Shown piece by piece: positions 1-8,410 of a DNA stretch of 64,000 nt. How positions within the stretch are numbered: the stretch's first letter is position 1; every line of letters starts with the position of its first letter. The notes beneath the pieces are model-generated. The model saw only the letters and a list, made by a program, of their open reading frames with translations, made no database searches and had not been told where the DNA came from. The translations under genes and the position numbers were made by a program. Origin of the DNA: UBA11865 sp963749825 (GTDB taxonomy: Bacteria > Chloroflexota > Anaerolineae > Promineifilales > Promineifilaceae); NCBI GenBank assembly GCA_963749825.1, contig CAVVOI010000012.1, positions 1,178,001 through 1,242,000 on the forward strand, in the 5' to 3' direction.

Positions 1-44
1 AGGGTAAATTGGAAGAGGTTGGCGCAGTAATCGAAATCCAATAA
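1..44 (+). CDS. rplL: C-terminal end of probable 50S ribosomal protein L7/L12 (partial)
   Basis: The window opens inside a reading frame that ends at the TAA at 42-44. Its last residues read GKLEEVGAVIEIQ. This matches the usual L7/L12 ending, in which a KKLEEAGA-type helix is followed by a short strand with alternating hydrophobic residues. L7/L12 forms the flexible ribosomal stalk that recruits translation factors. A strong hairpin follows 37 nt after the stop, as expected at the end of a ribosomal protein operon. Only 13 residues are visible, so the call rests on a short match plus context. Confidence 0.55.
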   Translation, partial: GKLEEVGAVIEIQ

Positions 45-80
45 AGTTTCGTTTTTCAAAATTGAATTACGTCCCTTCAG

Positions 81-119
81 GCGCCAGAGCTGGTGGCTAG
101 ATGCCGCCACCTCTGGCGC
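81..119 (+). terminator. Hairpin terminator after the rplL-like gene
   Basis: A perfect 9-bp outer stem (81-89 with 111-119) continues, after one mismatch, into a further 7 bp (91-97 with 103-109, one G-T pair). The loop is the 5 bases at 98-102. The tail is only moderately T-rich (TTTGGCTGTTTG). It probably ends the ribosomal protein transcript. Confidence 0.75.
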
Positions 120-429
120 TTTGGCTGTTTGTTAAAGTTCAGCTATCTCTTGATACTTTGTAACGAGGCATCAAAAAGCGAAGTCGTGATACTCTGACAA
201 ACCAGTGCTTGACGCTCGTTTAACAAAGGGGTACGGTAGTATCCTATATGCGGATCATAAGAATCACTCTTCCAATGTCTGCAACTGAACAACGAACTTA
301 GACGTACAGAGTTTTGCAGCGATTGCTGACTTTTTTCAAAAGATATAACAATATTGGGTCGATCAATTTTTTCGATAAGGAGAATTCAGACCCTTTATTT
401 TTGACGATGGTGAATTACCGAAGGAGTAC
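120..429. other. Intergenic region upstream of the acidic protein gene
   Basis: I see no coding frame and no RNA gene here. A TTGACG box at 209-214 resembles a -35 element, but the best AT-rich box after it (TAGTAT, 237-242) is 22 bp away, too far for a standard promoter. The promoter of the next gene is therefore not assigned. Confidence 0.4.
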
Positions 430-435
430 ATGAAG

Positions 436-894
436 ATGGCAGACGAACAAAAATCAGATGTGGACGATATCAAGATTCGTCTAGGAAGCGATGATATTCC
501 TGTTGAGGATGAAACTGTTTATAAGTCCCAAGCAGAAGATCCGGACGTCGTTGGTGATTTTAGAGATCTCGGCCAGCAATTTGCCAATACCTTGCGATCA
601 GCCTGGTATAGTGAAGAGCGGAGACGCTTTGAATCAGAAATGCGTGAGGGTTTGCATTCCTTTGCAACCGAAGTCGATAAAGCGGTGAAAGAGATCATAG
701 CCAGCGATCCGGCGCAAAAGGCCAAGGCAGAAGCTGAAGAAATAAAAACGAAAGCTGGGGAAGGAGATATCGCACAAAAAACCCGTGCTGGCCTGTCCCA
801 GGGCTTGCGACGCTTTAGCGAAGAATTGGCCAAGTGGTCCGATTCGTTTACTCCAGCGGAGAAAGAACCTCCGGCCGAGGAGGATGAGGTTTAA
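436..894 (+). CDS. Small acidic helical protein of unknown function
   Basis: This 152-residue protein has no signal peptide and no membrane segment. It is rich in Glu, Asp, Lys and Ala and appears almost wholly alpha-helical. An acidic N-terminus is followed by amphipathic stretches at about residues 40-90 and 105-140, then a Pro/Glu-rich tail. AAGGAG at 421-426 lies 9 nt before the ATG at 436 but only 3 nt before the ATG at 430, so 436 is the better start. I do not recognise the family. The composition suggests a cytoplasmic coiled-coil or stress-type protein, but that is a guess. A hairpin at 974-1012 follows it. Confidence 0.7.
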   Translation: MADEQKSDVDDIKIRLGSDDIPVEDETVYKSQAEDPDVVGDFRDLGQQFANTLRSAWYSEERRRFESEMREGLHSFATEVDKAVKEIIASDPAQKAKAEAEEIKTKAGEGDIAQKTRAGLSQGLRRFSEELAKWSDSFTPAEKEPPAEEDEV

Positions 895-973
895 GTTAAG
901 CTTAGACCGATCGCGGATCACAGATCAACAGCGGCAAATTTCCACAATATCAAAGAGCATCACAGCTAGAAAT

Positions 974-1012
974 CGGCGGGTGGGTGAAAATCACTTTTCT
1001 CCCTGCCCGCCG
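974..1012. terminator. Hairpin between convergent genes (probable bidirectional terminator)
   Basis: A 7-bp GC stem (974-980 with 1006-1012) extends inward through G-T and G-C pairs to a short loop. It sits between the stop of the + strand gene (894) and the stop of the - strand gene (1025). Neither side has a long T-tract, so its function rests on position and stem strength. Confidence 0.55.
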
Positions 1013-1024
1013 TATTGTCGTCCC

Positions 1025-1961
1025 TTAGATACCAGTTAACACCACCCCTGCTAAAGCTTCAAGCCCTTCCAGATCGTCCTGATCTAGCCACTGAAGCATA
1101 ATTCGCTGCACGCCGGCAGAAGCATAGAGTTGTAGTTGCTCCAGTATCTCTTCTGGTGTACCTACAACCAACCCCATTTGGCGCAACTCATCACGGGTCT
1201 GGCCGTACCACCAGGAATCTTCGTCCCTCAATTGGCGATCAACACCAGCTTCTTTCGTTGCGAAGACAATGCCAGTCATGAGCGAACGGCGCACCTTTTC
1301 TGGCCGCCGGTTCCTATCCAGAAGTAGCTCGTCTAGTCGCTCATTGAGTTCGGCGAATTGATCCGGTGTGAGATAGACATCCATTCCATTCGGAGGCGAA
1401 GCGAGCGACCAATGGCAAGGTTCGTTTCGGCCCGTTACCCCCAATCAGAATCGGTGGTCCACCCGATCGTGACGGCCGGGGTAAAAGAACAGCCTCATTA
1501 AGACTGTAATAATTGCCTGAATAGTCTACCGGCTCCCTGTTCTGGAGAAGTTTTGTAATAACCTCTAACCCTTCCTCAAAACGATCGAAACGGTCGCTGA
1601 CGCCCAGTAAATCCCAGCCGTAATGCGCGTGTTCGCGTTCCTGCCACCCAGCTCCTAATCCCAAGATCAACCGGTTACCTGATAAATCATCCACGGCCGA
1701 GGCCATCCGGGCAGTCATGGTTGGATCGCGGAACGAAACAGGCGAGACAAGCGGTCCAAACTCTATTCGGTCCGTATTACTTGCCAGCCAGGTCAACGAC
1801 ACCCACAACTCCAGCGAATCTTTATCCGGGGGATTCGCATTGGTATAGTGATCAGAACGATAGAGTCCGTCGAAGCCTAATTCTTCGACCGCTTTCACCA
1901 AGTGTTGCCAGCGATTCCAGTTCAGACCATTCTGGCCTTCTATCATGATGGCCATTTCCAT
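1025..1961 (-). pseudogene. LLM-class (luciferase-like, probably F420-dependent) oxidoreductase, one frameshift
   Basis: Two overlapping frames together make one protein of about 310 residues. The N-terminal part starts at the ATG at 1961 and carries EGQNGLNW, GFDGLYRSDHY, a central LGLGAGWQEREHAHYG and GGPPILIGGNGPKR, all typical of bacterial luciferase-like monooxygenases that use F420 or flavin. It runs to SEWNG and then leaves frame. The second frame continues with DVYLTPDQFAELNERLDEL, the normal next segment. Deleting one C of the pair at 1381-1382 restores the frame. GGAGG lies 8 nt before the ATG at 1961, so the upstream in-frame start at 2012 is not needed. The rest of the gene is well preserved, so a sequence error or a very recent mutation is more likely than old decay. 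A cofE gene 3.5 kb away supports F420 use. Confidence 0.85.
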
Positions 1962-2010
1962 ATTCCAATTCCTCCGGGCTAATCGAGCTAACCTTAAGAA
2001 GCAGATCCCC

Positions 2011-2044
2011 AAAACGAAAACGCCCGTCCAAGTTGGACGGACGT
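2011..2044 (-). terminator. Rho-independent terminator of trxA
   Basis: Read on the - strand, a near-perfect 12-bp stem (2033-2044 with 2020-2031, one G-T pair) is followed by TTTTCGTTTT. It lies between the trxA stop and the start of the luciferase-like gene, so the two are probably transcribed separately. Confidence 0.8.
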
Positions 2045-2072
2045 TAAACGTACAGCCTCAATTCAAGCGTAG

Positions 2073-2411
2073 TCAGGCGGCTTCAGCCTCAAGATGAGGC
2101 AGAATTTGGGCCATGATCCGGTCCTTGGGCATAGCGCCTACAATCCGGGCCACAGCCTCTCCATTCTTAAAGAGCAACAAGGTCGGAATGCTCATGATGC
2201 CATAACGACCTGGGGTTACCGGATTATTGTCAATATCCATTTTGGCAACCTTGAGCACGGATTCTTGCTCGTTGGCAATCTCTTTGACAGATGGGGCAAT
2301 CATGTGACACGGCCCACACCATTCAGCCCAGAAATCGACCAGAACGGGCTTGTCCGCACCGAGTACCTCATTTTCAAAAACATCGTCGCTGATTTGTACG
2401 GGGTCAGCCAT
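2073..2411 (-). CDS. trxA: Thioredoxin
   Basis: This is a 112-residue single-domain thioredoxin, the usual family length. The redox motif WCGPC lies at residues 31-35 within DFWAEWCGPCHMIAP. The cis-proline segment SIPTLLLFKNGE and the final helix are both present. It has no signal peptide, so it should act in the cytoplasm, reducing protein disulfides with electrons from thioredoxin reductase. AAGGAG is 6 nt before the ATG. It has its own promoter (2478-2505) and terminator (2011-2044). An insertion sequence has landed just upstream of the promoter without disturbing it. Confidence 0.97.
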   Translation of the reverse strand: MADPVQISDDVFENEVLGADKPVLVDFWAEWCGPCHMIAPSVKEIANEQESVLKVAKMDIDNNPVTPGRYGIMSIPTLLLFKNGEAVARIVGAMPKDRIMAQILPHLEAEAA

Positions 2412-2477
2412 AATAAACTCCTTCAGTTTAAACAGGTTTATACCTAATGAAAGCGGGTATCAAAAAGTATCTTGTAA

Positions 2478-2505
2478 AGTGTATCAAGAGAGGTACAAGT
2501 GTCAA
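2478..2505 (-). promoter_or_regulatory. Predicted sigma70-type promoter of trxA
   Basis: On the - strand a perfect TTGACA (2500-2505) is followed after 16 bp by TACACT (2478-2483). This places the transcript start about 60 nt upstream of the trxA ATG. The insertion sequence target duplication begins at 2514, only 8 bp beyond the -35 box. Confidence 0.7.
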
Positions 2506-2513
2506 GGATGCTT

Positions 2514-2522
2514 GATTACACA
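2514..2522. repeat. Left copy of 9-bp target-site duplication
   Basis: GATTACACA directly abuts the left inverted repeat of the insertion sequence and is identical to 3933-3941 at the right end. A perfect duplication indicates a fairly recent insertion. Confidence 0.93.
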
Positions 2523-3932
2523 CAGCAATTCCAAATATGAATTGAAGCGGAAGGAAAGCGAGCGATAATGGATACATTCCAATAAGAGGAGTGAGTCCAT
2601 GGCGAAAACGAAACCAATCAAGTTTGACGAATTGCGCCGCCGGCTGGTGAGTCGGGTGGAGAGGATTTCCGAGCATCGCAAAGGGAAGAACATCAGCTAC
2701 TCTTTGCAGGAGGTGGTGTTGAGTGCCTTTTCGGTGTTCTACATGCAGTCGGCCTCATTCCTGGCCCATCAGAAGTTGGTAGAGAAACAGAAAGGGAACA
2801 ATAACCTGCGCACATTGTTTGGGGTGGAGAAGATGCCCAGTGACCCCCAAATACGCAACCTGCTGGACCCCATTGCGCCAGAGCAGATAGACGACGTATT
2901 CGGCGACATTGTCGAGCTGTTGGCGGATCGGGGTTATTTGGATGCCTATCGCACCTTTGACCGGCAGTTGTTGTGTGCGTTGGACGGGACGCGCTACTTC
3001 GATTCGCAGACACTGCACTGTGTCAACTGCTGGCAGCGCAGCGCTAGCAACGGGGTAACCACCTACGCGCACTACGCGGTGTTGCCCGTGTTGGCCAAGC
3101 CGGGGAAGCGTGAGGTGTTGGCGCTGGCGCCAGCGTTCATCCGACCGCAAGATGGGCAGGCGAAGCAGGATTGCGAGATCAATGCAGCCAAACGCTGGTT
3201 GCAACAGCAGGGACCCCGCTATGCCTCCTGGACAATGACTTTGCTGGGTGACGACCTTTACTGTCACCAACCCTTCTGCGATGCAGCACTGGCAGCAGGC
3301 TTCAACTTCATTCTGGTCTGCAAGCCGGAGTCTCACGAGACACTCTACGGCTGGCTGGCGGCTATCGACCAGAGAGGCGGCATTGCCTCCGTTTCTGAAC
3401 GGGTCTGGAATGGTCGCCACGGCGAAATCTGGCGTTATCAGTTCCTGAATGAACTCCCCCTCCGTTTGGGTGAGGATGCCCTGCTGGTCAACTGGTGCGA
3501 CCTGCGGGTTGTCCATGAAGAAACCGGCGAACAACTCTATCACAACAGCTTCGCCACCAATCACCTGTTGACCGCTGACAGCGTCAAACCCATTGCCCAG
3601 GCCGGTCGCGCTCGTTGGAAAGTCGAAAACGAGGGTAACAATGTCCTCAAAACCAAGGGCTATCATCTGGAACACAACTTCGGCCATGGCCAAACCTACC
3701 TGGCCATGACCCTGTTGATGCTTAATCTGCTGGCCTTTCTCTTCCACACCGTCCTGGAACTCGCCAACGACAAGTATCGTCTCCTCCGTCAAGAACTGGC
3801 AGCCCGCTATCGTTTCTTCAACGACTTGCAGGCGCTGACCCGCTACCTGATCTTCGACAGCTGGGATCACCTCATGGATTTCATGCTCGCCGGCCTTGAG
3901 CTATCCCTTCCACCCTAAATTTGGAATTGCTG
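2523..3932 (+). mobile_element. Complete insertion sequence, 1410 bp, DDE transposase (IS4-like)
   Basis: The ends are perfect 14-bp inverted repeats, CAGCAATTCCAAAT at 2523-2536 and its reverse complement at 3919-3932. They are flanked by identical 9-bp direct repeats (2514-2522 and 3933-3941). A single transposase gene fills the element from 2599 almost to the right repeat. The long direct repeat and the DDE protein fit the broad IS4 group, but the exact family is not settled by eye. The element appears intact and possibly active. It sits in the divergent spacer between trxA and ssnA. Confidence 0.95.
2599..3918 (+). CDS. DDE transposase of the insertion sequence
   Basis: This 439-residue protein cuts and joins the element ends. 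Candidate catalytic acids are D129 in CALDGTRYFD, D218 or D219 in LLGDDLYCH, and E343 or E345 in RWKVENEGNN. Their order and spacing fit an RNase H-fold transposase, with an inserted region between the second Asp and the Glu. The N-terminal 110 residues are helical and probably bind DNA. GAGGAG lies a few bases before the ATG. The stop codon falls at the right inverted repeat, as is common in compact elements. No frameshift or internal stop is seen. Confidence 0.93.
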   Translation: MAKTKPIKFDELRRRLVSRVERISEHRKGKNISYSLQEVVLSAFSVFYMQSASFLAHQKLVEKQKGNNNLRTLFGVEKMPSDPQIRNLLDPIAPEQIDDVFGDIVELLADRGYLDAYRTFDRQLLCALDGTRYFDSQTLHCVNCWQRSASNGVTTYAHYAVLPVLAKPGKREVLALAPAFIRPQDGQAKQDCEINAAKRWLQQQGPRYASWTMTLLGDDLYCHQPFCDAALAAGFNFILVCKPESHETLYGWLAAIDQRGGIASVSERVWNGRHGEIWRYQFLNELPLRLGEDALLVNWCDLRVVHEETGEQLYHNSFATNHLLTADSVKPIAQAGRARWKVENEGNNVLKTKGYHLEHNFGHGQTYLAMTLLMLNLLAFLFHTVLELANDKYRLLRQELAARYRFFNDLQALTRYLIFDSWDHLMDFMLAGLELSLPP

Positions 3933-3941
3933 GATTACACA
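3933..3941. repeat. Right copy of 9-bp target-site duplication
   Basis: GATTACACA immediately follows the right inverted repeat and is identical to the left copy at 2514-2522. It lies 87 bp upstream of the ssnA start codon. Confidence 0.93.
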
Positions 3942-4027
3942 ACGAATCGAGAAATTTGAATATAAGGGGTGATATTGCATCAAGAGTCCAATTGCCGAGC
4001 CGGGCAACTAAGGCTAGAATCAACCAC

Positions 4028-5386
4028 ATGGATGAACTACTGATCACAAACGGCAAACTGGTAACCTGGGGGTTAGAAAACGAAATCATTCCCAACGGCG
4101 CCCTCTTGTTGCGCGACGGCCGCATCGCGGCGATGGGCGACAGCCATGCCCTTTTTGAGGAATTCGGCGAAGTGGCAACATTGGACGCCAATGGCCAACT
4201 GGTAATGCCCGGCAACATCTGCGCCCACACTCACTTCTATGGCGCTTTCGCCCGGGGTATGGCCATACCTGGCCGGCCGATGAAAGATTTTCCGGACATT
4301 CTCGAGAGGCTTTGGTGGCGTCTTGACCGGGCGCTTCAGCCTGAAGACGTGGAATATAGCGCTCTGGTTTGCCTGGTCGATGCCATTAAACACGGGACGA
4401 CGACTTTGATCGACCACCATGCTAGTCCCGAAGCTATTGGCGGATCCCTGGATGTTATAGCGGGAGCAGTGGAGAGAGCCGGCGTACGGACAGCGCTCTG
4501 TTATGAAGTGAGTGATCGTAACGGTCCTGAAGGAGCTCAGGCCGGTATCGCCGAAAATGTGCGTTTCATCCGTTCCCTACAGGAAAATGGTTCGAGTTTG
4601 CTGGGCGCTACCTTCGGACTACATGCATCGTTGTCGCTATCCGATGAAACATTGGCGGATTGTGTGAGCGCCGCTCGGGATCTCAGTACAGGCTTCCATA
4701 TTCACGTCGCCGAACATGAAGCGGATGAGTACGACTCCTTGTTCAGATATGATAAGCGGGTCGTGAACCGCCTGGCATTGGCCGGCATCTTGGGACCTAA
4801 GAGTCTTGTGGCCCATGCTGTACATGTCGACCCTGTTGAAATGAACCTTTTGTTCGACACCGGAACCTGGGTGACGCACCAACCTCGCAGCAACATGAAC
4901 AACGCCGTAGGCGCGGCCGATATTGAAGGCATGTTGCGTATGGGGATTCCTGTATGTCTAGGGAATGACGGCTTTAGCAACAACATGTGGGCTGAATGGA
5001 AGACGGCTTACCTGCTGCACAAGATTGTCCATCTCGATCCTCGCCGGGCTAACGGTATGGATATCGCCCAGATGGGCATCTACAATAATGCAGCGCTGGC
5101 CGGGATTTTCTGGCCGGACCTGCCCGTCGGGACGCTCGAGTTAGGAGCAGCGGCCGATGTTATCTTAGTAGATTACCAACCGACGACGCCGTTGACGGCC
5201 GGCAATTTACCCTGGCATATCATTTTCGGCTTCGAGGCCAGCATGGTGACTTCAACCATCGTCGCTGGAAAGATCTTGATGCGTGACCGGCAGCTACTCA
5301 CCCTTGATGAAAGGGAAATCACCGCTAGAAGCAGGGAGTTGGCTCAGGTTGTTTGGCAACGGTTTGAAGAGATGAGCCTCGATTAA
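4028..5386 (+). CDS. ssnA: SsnA-type aminohydrolase (amidohydrolase superfamily)
   Basis: This 452-residue protein is a metal-dependent TIM-barrel hydrolase of the cytosine-deaminase/ATZ-TRZ group. Visible features are HTH at residues 67-69 (metal ligands), an RGMAIPG-type segment after it, the acidic LWWRLDRAL, DHHASP, CYEVSDRNGPEG, FHIHVAEHEADEYD and LGNDGF. The DHHAS and CYEVSDR segments are characteristic of SsnA, known near selenate- and purine-metabolism genes in enteric bacteria. Its exact substrate is unproven; purine-like or other cyclic amidines are likely. The frame is open upstream to 3896, but that part runs into the insertion sequence, so the ATG at 4028 is the sensible start. 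The IS now separates this gene from its ancestral upstream region. cofE follows 92 nt later. Confidence 0.88.
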   Translation: MDELLITNGKLVTWGLENEIIPNGALLLRDGRIAAMGDSHALFEEFGEVATLDANGQLVMPGNICAHTHFYGAFARGMAIPGRPMKDFPDILERLWWRLDRALQPEDVEYSALVCLVDAIKHGTTTLIDHHASPEAIGGSLDVIAGAVERAGVRTALCYEVSDRNGPEGAQAGIAENVRFIRSLQENGSSLLGATFGLHASLSLSDETLADCVSAARDLSTGFHIHVAEHEADEYDSLFRYDKRVVNRLALAGILGPKSLVAHAVHVDPVEMNLLFDTGTWVTHQPRSNMNNAVGAADIEGMLRMGIPVCLGNDGFSNNMWAEWKTAYLLHKIVHLDPRRANGMDIAQMGIYNNAALAGIFWPDLPVGTLELGAAADVILVDYQPTTPLTAGNLPWHIIFGFEASMVTSTIVAGKILMRDRQLLTLDEREITARSRELAQVVWQRFEEMSLD

Positions 5387-5478
5387 GTAATTTGCCCTGG
5401 CCCTTTTGGCCAAGCCGAACCTGGACATTTTTTAACGACCGCAAATCCAAAACAAGCATTATCATCAAGGAAGAAGAT

Positions 5479-6273
5479 ATGGCTGACCCTCTTCGATCGC
5501 CTGGCGCTGGCGCACAGGTGCAATTGATTGCGTTGCCCGATTTCCCTCAAGTTTTGGAGGGAGATGATGTTGCCAAACTCATCATGGAATCGTCGACGGC
5601 TGCCGGTTTGGTTCTCCAAGACGGCGATATCATCGTCCTGGCCCATAAGATCATCTCCAAAGCCGAGGGTCGATTGGTAAATCTCGATGATGTTCTTCCT
5701 GGCGAAAGAGCCTACGAAGTAGCCAGAATAACCGGCAAAGATCCCAAGGTGATAGAGTTGATCTTGCGAGAAAGTAGCCGCATTTCACGAATGCGCGAAG
5801 GTTTGCTCATCGTACGTCACCGGTTAGGGTTTACCAGCGCCAACGCAGGGATAGACCGTTCCAATGTGCCTCAAGGCACGACTGGGGAAACCGTCATCTT
5901 AATACCGGAGGACCCGGATGGCTCAGCGGCTCGTTTGCGAGCGGATATTAAGCAAGCACTCGATGTGGACCTGGCGGTGGTCATCGCCGATAGCCACGGG
6001 CGACCATTCCGGTTGGGTACTGTTGGCGTGGCGATTGGAGTCGCGGGTATACCTGCTCTCTGGAATCGACGGGGAGAGCTTGATTTGTACGGTTATGAGC
6101 TGCAACATACCGAAGTCGGCACGGCCGACGAGGTCGCCTCTGCTGCCAGTTTGCTGATGGGTCAGGCTGCTGAAGGCACGCCGGTTGTCCTCATTCGTGG
6201 CCTCAGTTTTCCTTCAGCGAGGGGGCATGCATCAGACCTGGTGCGTCCGGCAGAAATTGATCTGTACCTTTAG
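5479..6273 (+). CDS. cofE: Coenzyme F420-0:L-glutamate ligase
   Basis: CofE adds gamma-linked glutamate residues to F420-0, giving the polyglutamate tail of the deazaflavin cofactor F420. The 264-residue length fits the stand-alone form. Family features are GDIIVLAHKIISKAEGR near residue 55, ADSHGRPFRLGTVGVAIG near 175, GIPALWNRRGELDLYG, then the TEVGTADEVASAA and LIRGLSF segments. AAGGAAGA precedes the ATG at 5479; the frame extends upstream to 5392 without a recognisable N-terminus. No other F420 biosynthesis gene is in the window. The nearby luciferase-like oxidoreductase is a plausible user of the cofactor. Confidence 0.93.
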   Translation: MADPLRSPGAGAQVQLIALPDFPQVLEGDDVAKLIMESSTAAGLVLQDGDIIVLAHKIISKAEGRLVNLDDVLPGERAYEVARITGKDPKVIELILRESSRISRMREGLLIVRHRLGFTSANAGIDRSNVPQGTTGETVILIPEDPDGSAARLRADIKQALDVDLAVVIADSHGRPFRLGTVGVAIGVAGIPALWNRRGELDLYGYELQHTEVGTADEVASAASLLMGQAAEGTPVVLIRGLSFPSARGHASDLVRPAEIDLYL

Positions 6274-6469
6274 TTTGATTCATAATGACTCATTCATTAG
6301 CAAGGCATTGTGGCGGAGCCGTTATCAATCAAGAGCGCATCGATTCCCCAGCTCAATCTTTAACCCTGACACGATTAGGATTACAACAATATTTTAAGGA
6401 TCCAGATCCACCATTTAGTACGTATGGCGGATTGCCATTTGGCGTGTCCCGGGTAAGAATTGGGTTAGG

Positions 6470-7759
6470 ATGAGCGAAAAATATCGAAGCGGATCATCCA
6501 GATTCCCTCGACGCCATTTAGCCACTATCTTATTAGGCCTGAGCCTAATGTCGATCGTGCTAAGTGGATGTCAATTAGCCTGGGCGGCCGAACTGCCGAC
6601 CCGTGTGCCGACTGCTGCCTGGGACATCGGCGTCGAACGGGGTGATGGTTCGTTTGTTCCTCCAACCTGGACACCGCCTCCTCCCACGGCGTCACCAACA
6701 GCCACGCCGTTGACGCCTGTCCCACTGTTGGAGCCCACAAAAACCCCGCTGCCCATTCCCACCAATACGCCGGTTACGCCGAGCCCGACGCCGACCCTAA
6801 CCCCAACCCCTTCGGCGACGCCAACGGTAACGCCTGATATCCGGCCAATCGGGCAGTATGAATATAACGAGTTGATCCCTATTGAAGCCTTCCCACGCCC
6901 TCCTGGTGATAATGGTTGGGGCATTCACTGGATCCCAACGAACAACCAGGATCCGGCCGTCGTCGATCGTTTTGTAGACCAACTCATACGAATGCACATC
7001 AAGTGGGTGGTCTTTCTGAACAACAACAGCGATATTGGTCCGAATGATTATTTGGTCGAACGGCTGGTAGCTGCTGATATCATGCCGGTGATGCGCGTTT
7101 ACCGCAGCAACCTGCTACCATATGACGGCGACTTAGGACCGATGGTCGCTCATTACGTAGCTATGGGCGTCAAGTATTTCCAGCTATACAACGAGCCCAA
7201 CGTCAACGCTGAAAACAACCAGGGCTTCGCCAATCCTAACCAATACGCCGTCACCTGGGCTGCCGCAGCAAGAGATGTGATCAACAATGGGGGTTTGCCA
7301 GGAATTGGCGCCTTCAGCCCTGGCGGGGCATTTAATCATTACGCCTTCTTAGAAGGCACGCTGCGCGCGCTGCGCCATAATGGCGATTTGGGTTTACTGA
7401 ACCATTCGTGGTTGTCGATCCATAATTATAATGGACTACGATCGTTGGATGATCCCGATGGATTCATTCTCTTTCGAAAATACGACGAGATCGTCCGCGC
7501 TGCCTTGGGTCGTTCGATGCCCATGATTGGCACCGAAGGCGGCTCGTATCACGATGATCCATATGTAGAAAAAGATCTTCTGGTTGCTCAATACAGTTAC
7601 ATGCGCACAGCCGAACCCTACTTATTCGCCTTTAGTCACTGGTTATTGGCCAATACTGAGGGGGGAGCCTGGGACGCAAGTTGGGAACACCAGACATTGT
7701 TCCGCAAAGATTTTGTTCACCCGCTGGTCACCGACTTCTTTTACCAGAACCAACGTTAA
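6470..7759 (+). CDS. Lipoprotein with Thr/Pro-rich linker and clan GH-A-like domain
   Basis: This 429-residue protein starts with a basic stretch, a hydrophobic helix and the lipobox LSGC near residue 34, so it should be a surface-anchored lipoprotein. Residues 50-120 are a Thr/Pro linker (PTPTLTPTPSATPT type). The remaining 300 residues look like a glycoside hydrolase TIM barrel of clan GH-A. YNEPNVNAENN would carry the acid/base Glu, and IGTEGGSYH the nucleophile Glu. The substrate cannot be told from sequence. The exported protein at 61121 has the same layout. Loss of activity is possible, because the wider active site cannot be judged by eye. Confidence 0.8.
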   Translation: MSEKYRSGSSRFPRRHLATILLGLSLMSIVLSGCQLAWAAELPTRVPTAAWDIGVERGDGSFVPPTWTPPPPTASPTATPLTPVPLLEPTKTPLPIPTNTPVTPSPTPTLTPTPSATPTVTPDIRPIGQYEYNELIPIEAFPRPPGDNGWGIHWIPTNNQDPAVVDRFVDQLIRMHIKWVVFLNNNSDIGPNDYLVERLVAADIMPVMRVYRSNLLPYDGDLGPMVAHYVAMGVKYFQLYNEPNVNAENNQGFANPNQYAVTWAAAARDVINNGGLPGIGAFSPGGAFNHYAFLEGTLRALRHNGDLGLLNHSWLSIHNYNGLRSLDDPDGFILFRKYDEIVRAALGRSMPMIGTEGGSYHDDPYVEKDLLVAQYSYMRTAEPYLFAFSHWLLANTEGGAWDASWEHQTLFRKDFVHPLVTDFFYQNQR

Positions 7760-7762
7760 CAC

Positions 7763-8410
7763 TCACCCCAAATCGTCCCCGTTAAGCTCTATCTCCAGAT
7801 TATCCCAATATTGATCGAAGGCCGTCCAACGAGATTGGGCCGCTCGTCGAGCTGGCTCCGTATGAAAGCTGGCGATGGCTTTGGACTGCCATTGCTGCTG
7901 TTTGCGTTTGGTTACGAGATCTGCCGTTGTCACAGCCTTTCCCTGGGTCATGGCCATGCCTGTCCAGTGAATCGCCGCTGTCAAACCAAGTTTACTCAGC
8001 TTGTCTGCATCCCACAGGACCATAGCTTCCAGGTTTGTTAAGGGCTCATCGCGCCATAAGCCAATATGATCGACGATGGCCTGGGCGACTGCCTCTATTT
8101 TCTCCGGCGGAAAGTTTGTCTGGGCCAGTAATCGGCGGGCGGAGTCTGCCCCGGTTAAGGCATGGGCTTCGCCATCTTGCTTGGTGGCATCGTGAAGCCA
8201 GGCGGCCGCCTCGACGATATCTTCATCCGCCCCCAACAGCCTGGCTAACTTTTGAGCCAGGCTCACGACCACGATGACGTGTTCCCAGCGATAATTATAG
8301 GTCGGGATAGAACCACCGTTATTTGACTTAGCTTCTTCCTCGGCTGCAGCCCGCATGGCCTGCTTGATGGCCGGGCGCCACTCAATGGACGATCCTCTAT
8401 TCTTTATCAC
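7763..8410 (-). CDS. HD-domain phosphohydrolase
   Basis: The HD signature is present. WEH starts the domain, AAWLHDATK supplies the HD pair, and LWDADKLSKLG carries the last conserved Asp. Such proteins are metal-dependent hydrolases of nucleotides or cyclic nucleotides; the substrate here is unknown. The frame is open to 8473, but the GTG at 8410 is preferred because it overlaps the end of the upstream gene by 14 nt, a normal operon arrangement. That gives about 215 residues. An ATG at 8356 is an alternative. It is convergent with the GH-like gene, whose stop is 3 nt away. Confidence 0.85.
   Translation of the reverse strand: MIKNRGSSIEWRPAIKQAMRAAAEEEAKSNNGGSIPTYNYRWEHVIVVVSLAQKLARLLGADEDIVEAAAWLHDATKQDGEAHALTGADSARRLLAQTNFPPEKIEAVAQAIVDHIGLWRDEPLTNLEAMVLWDADKLSKLGLTAAIHWTGMAMTQGKAVTTADLVTKRKQQQWQSKAIASFHTEPARRAAQSRWTAFDQYWDNLEIELNGDDLG

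Noticed and set aside
209..242. Promoter with TTGACG at 209-214
   Set aside because: The only AT-rich -10-like box is 22 bp away, too far for a standard promoter.
1025..1961. Programmed ribosomal frameshifting in the broken genes
   Set aside because: Six sites in four unrelated families share no slippery heptamer or following structure that I can see, so error or mutation is simpler.
2755..3870. 371-codon open frame on the - strand opposite the transposase
   Set aside because: It lies antisense to a clear DDE transposase; it is a codon-bias shadow with no family features.
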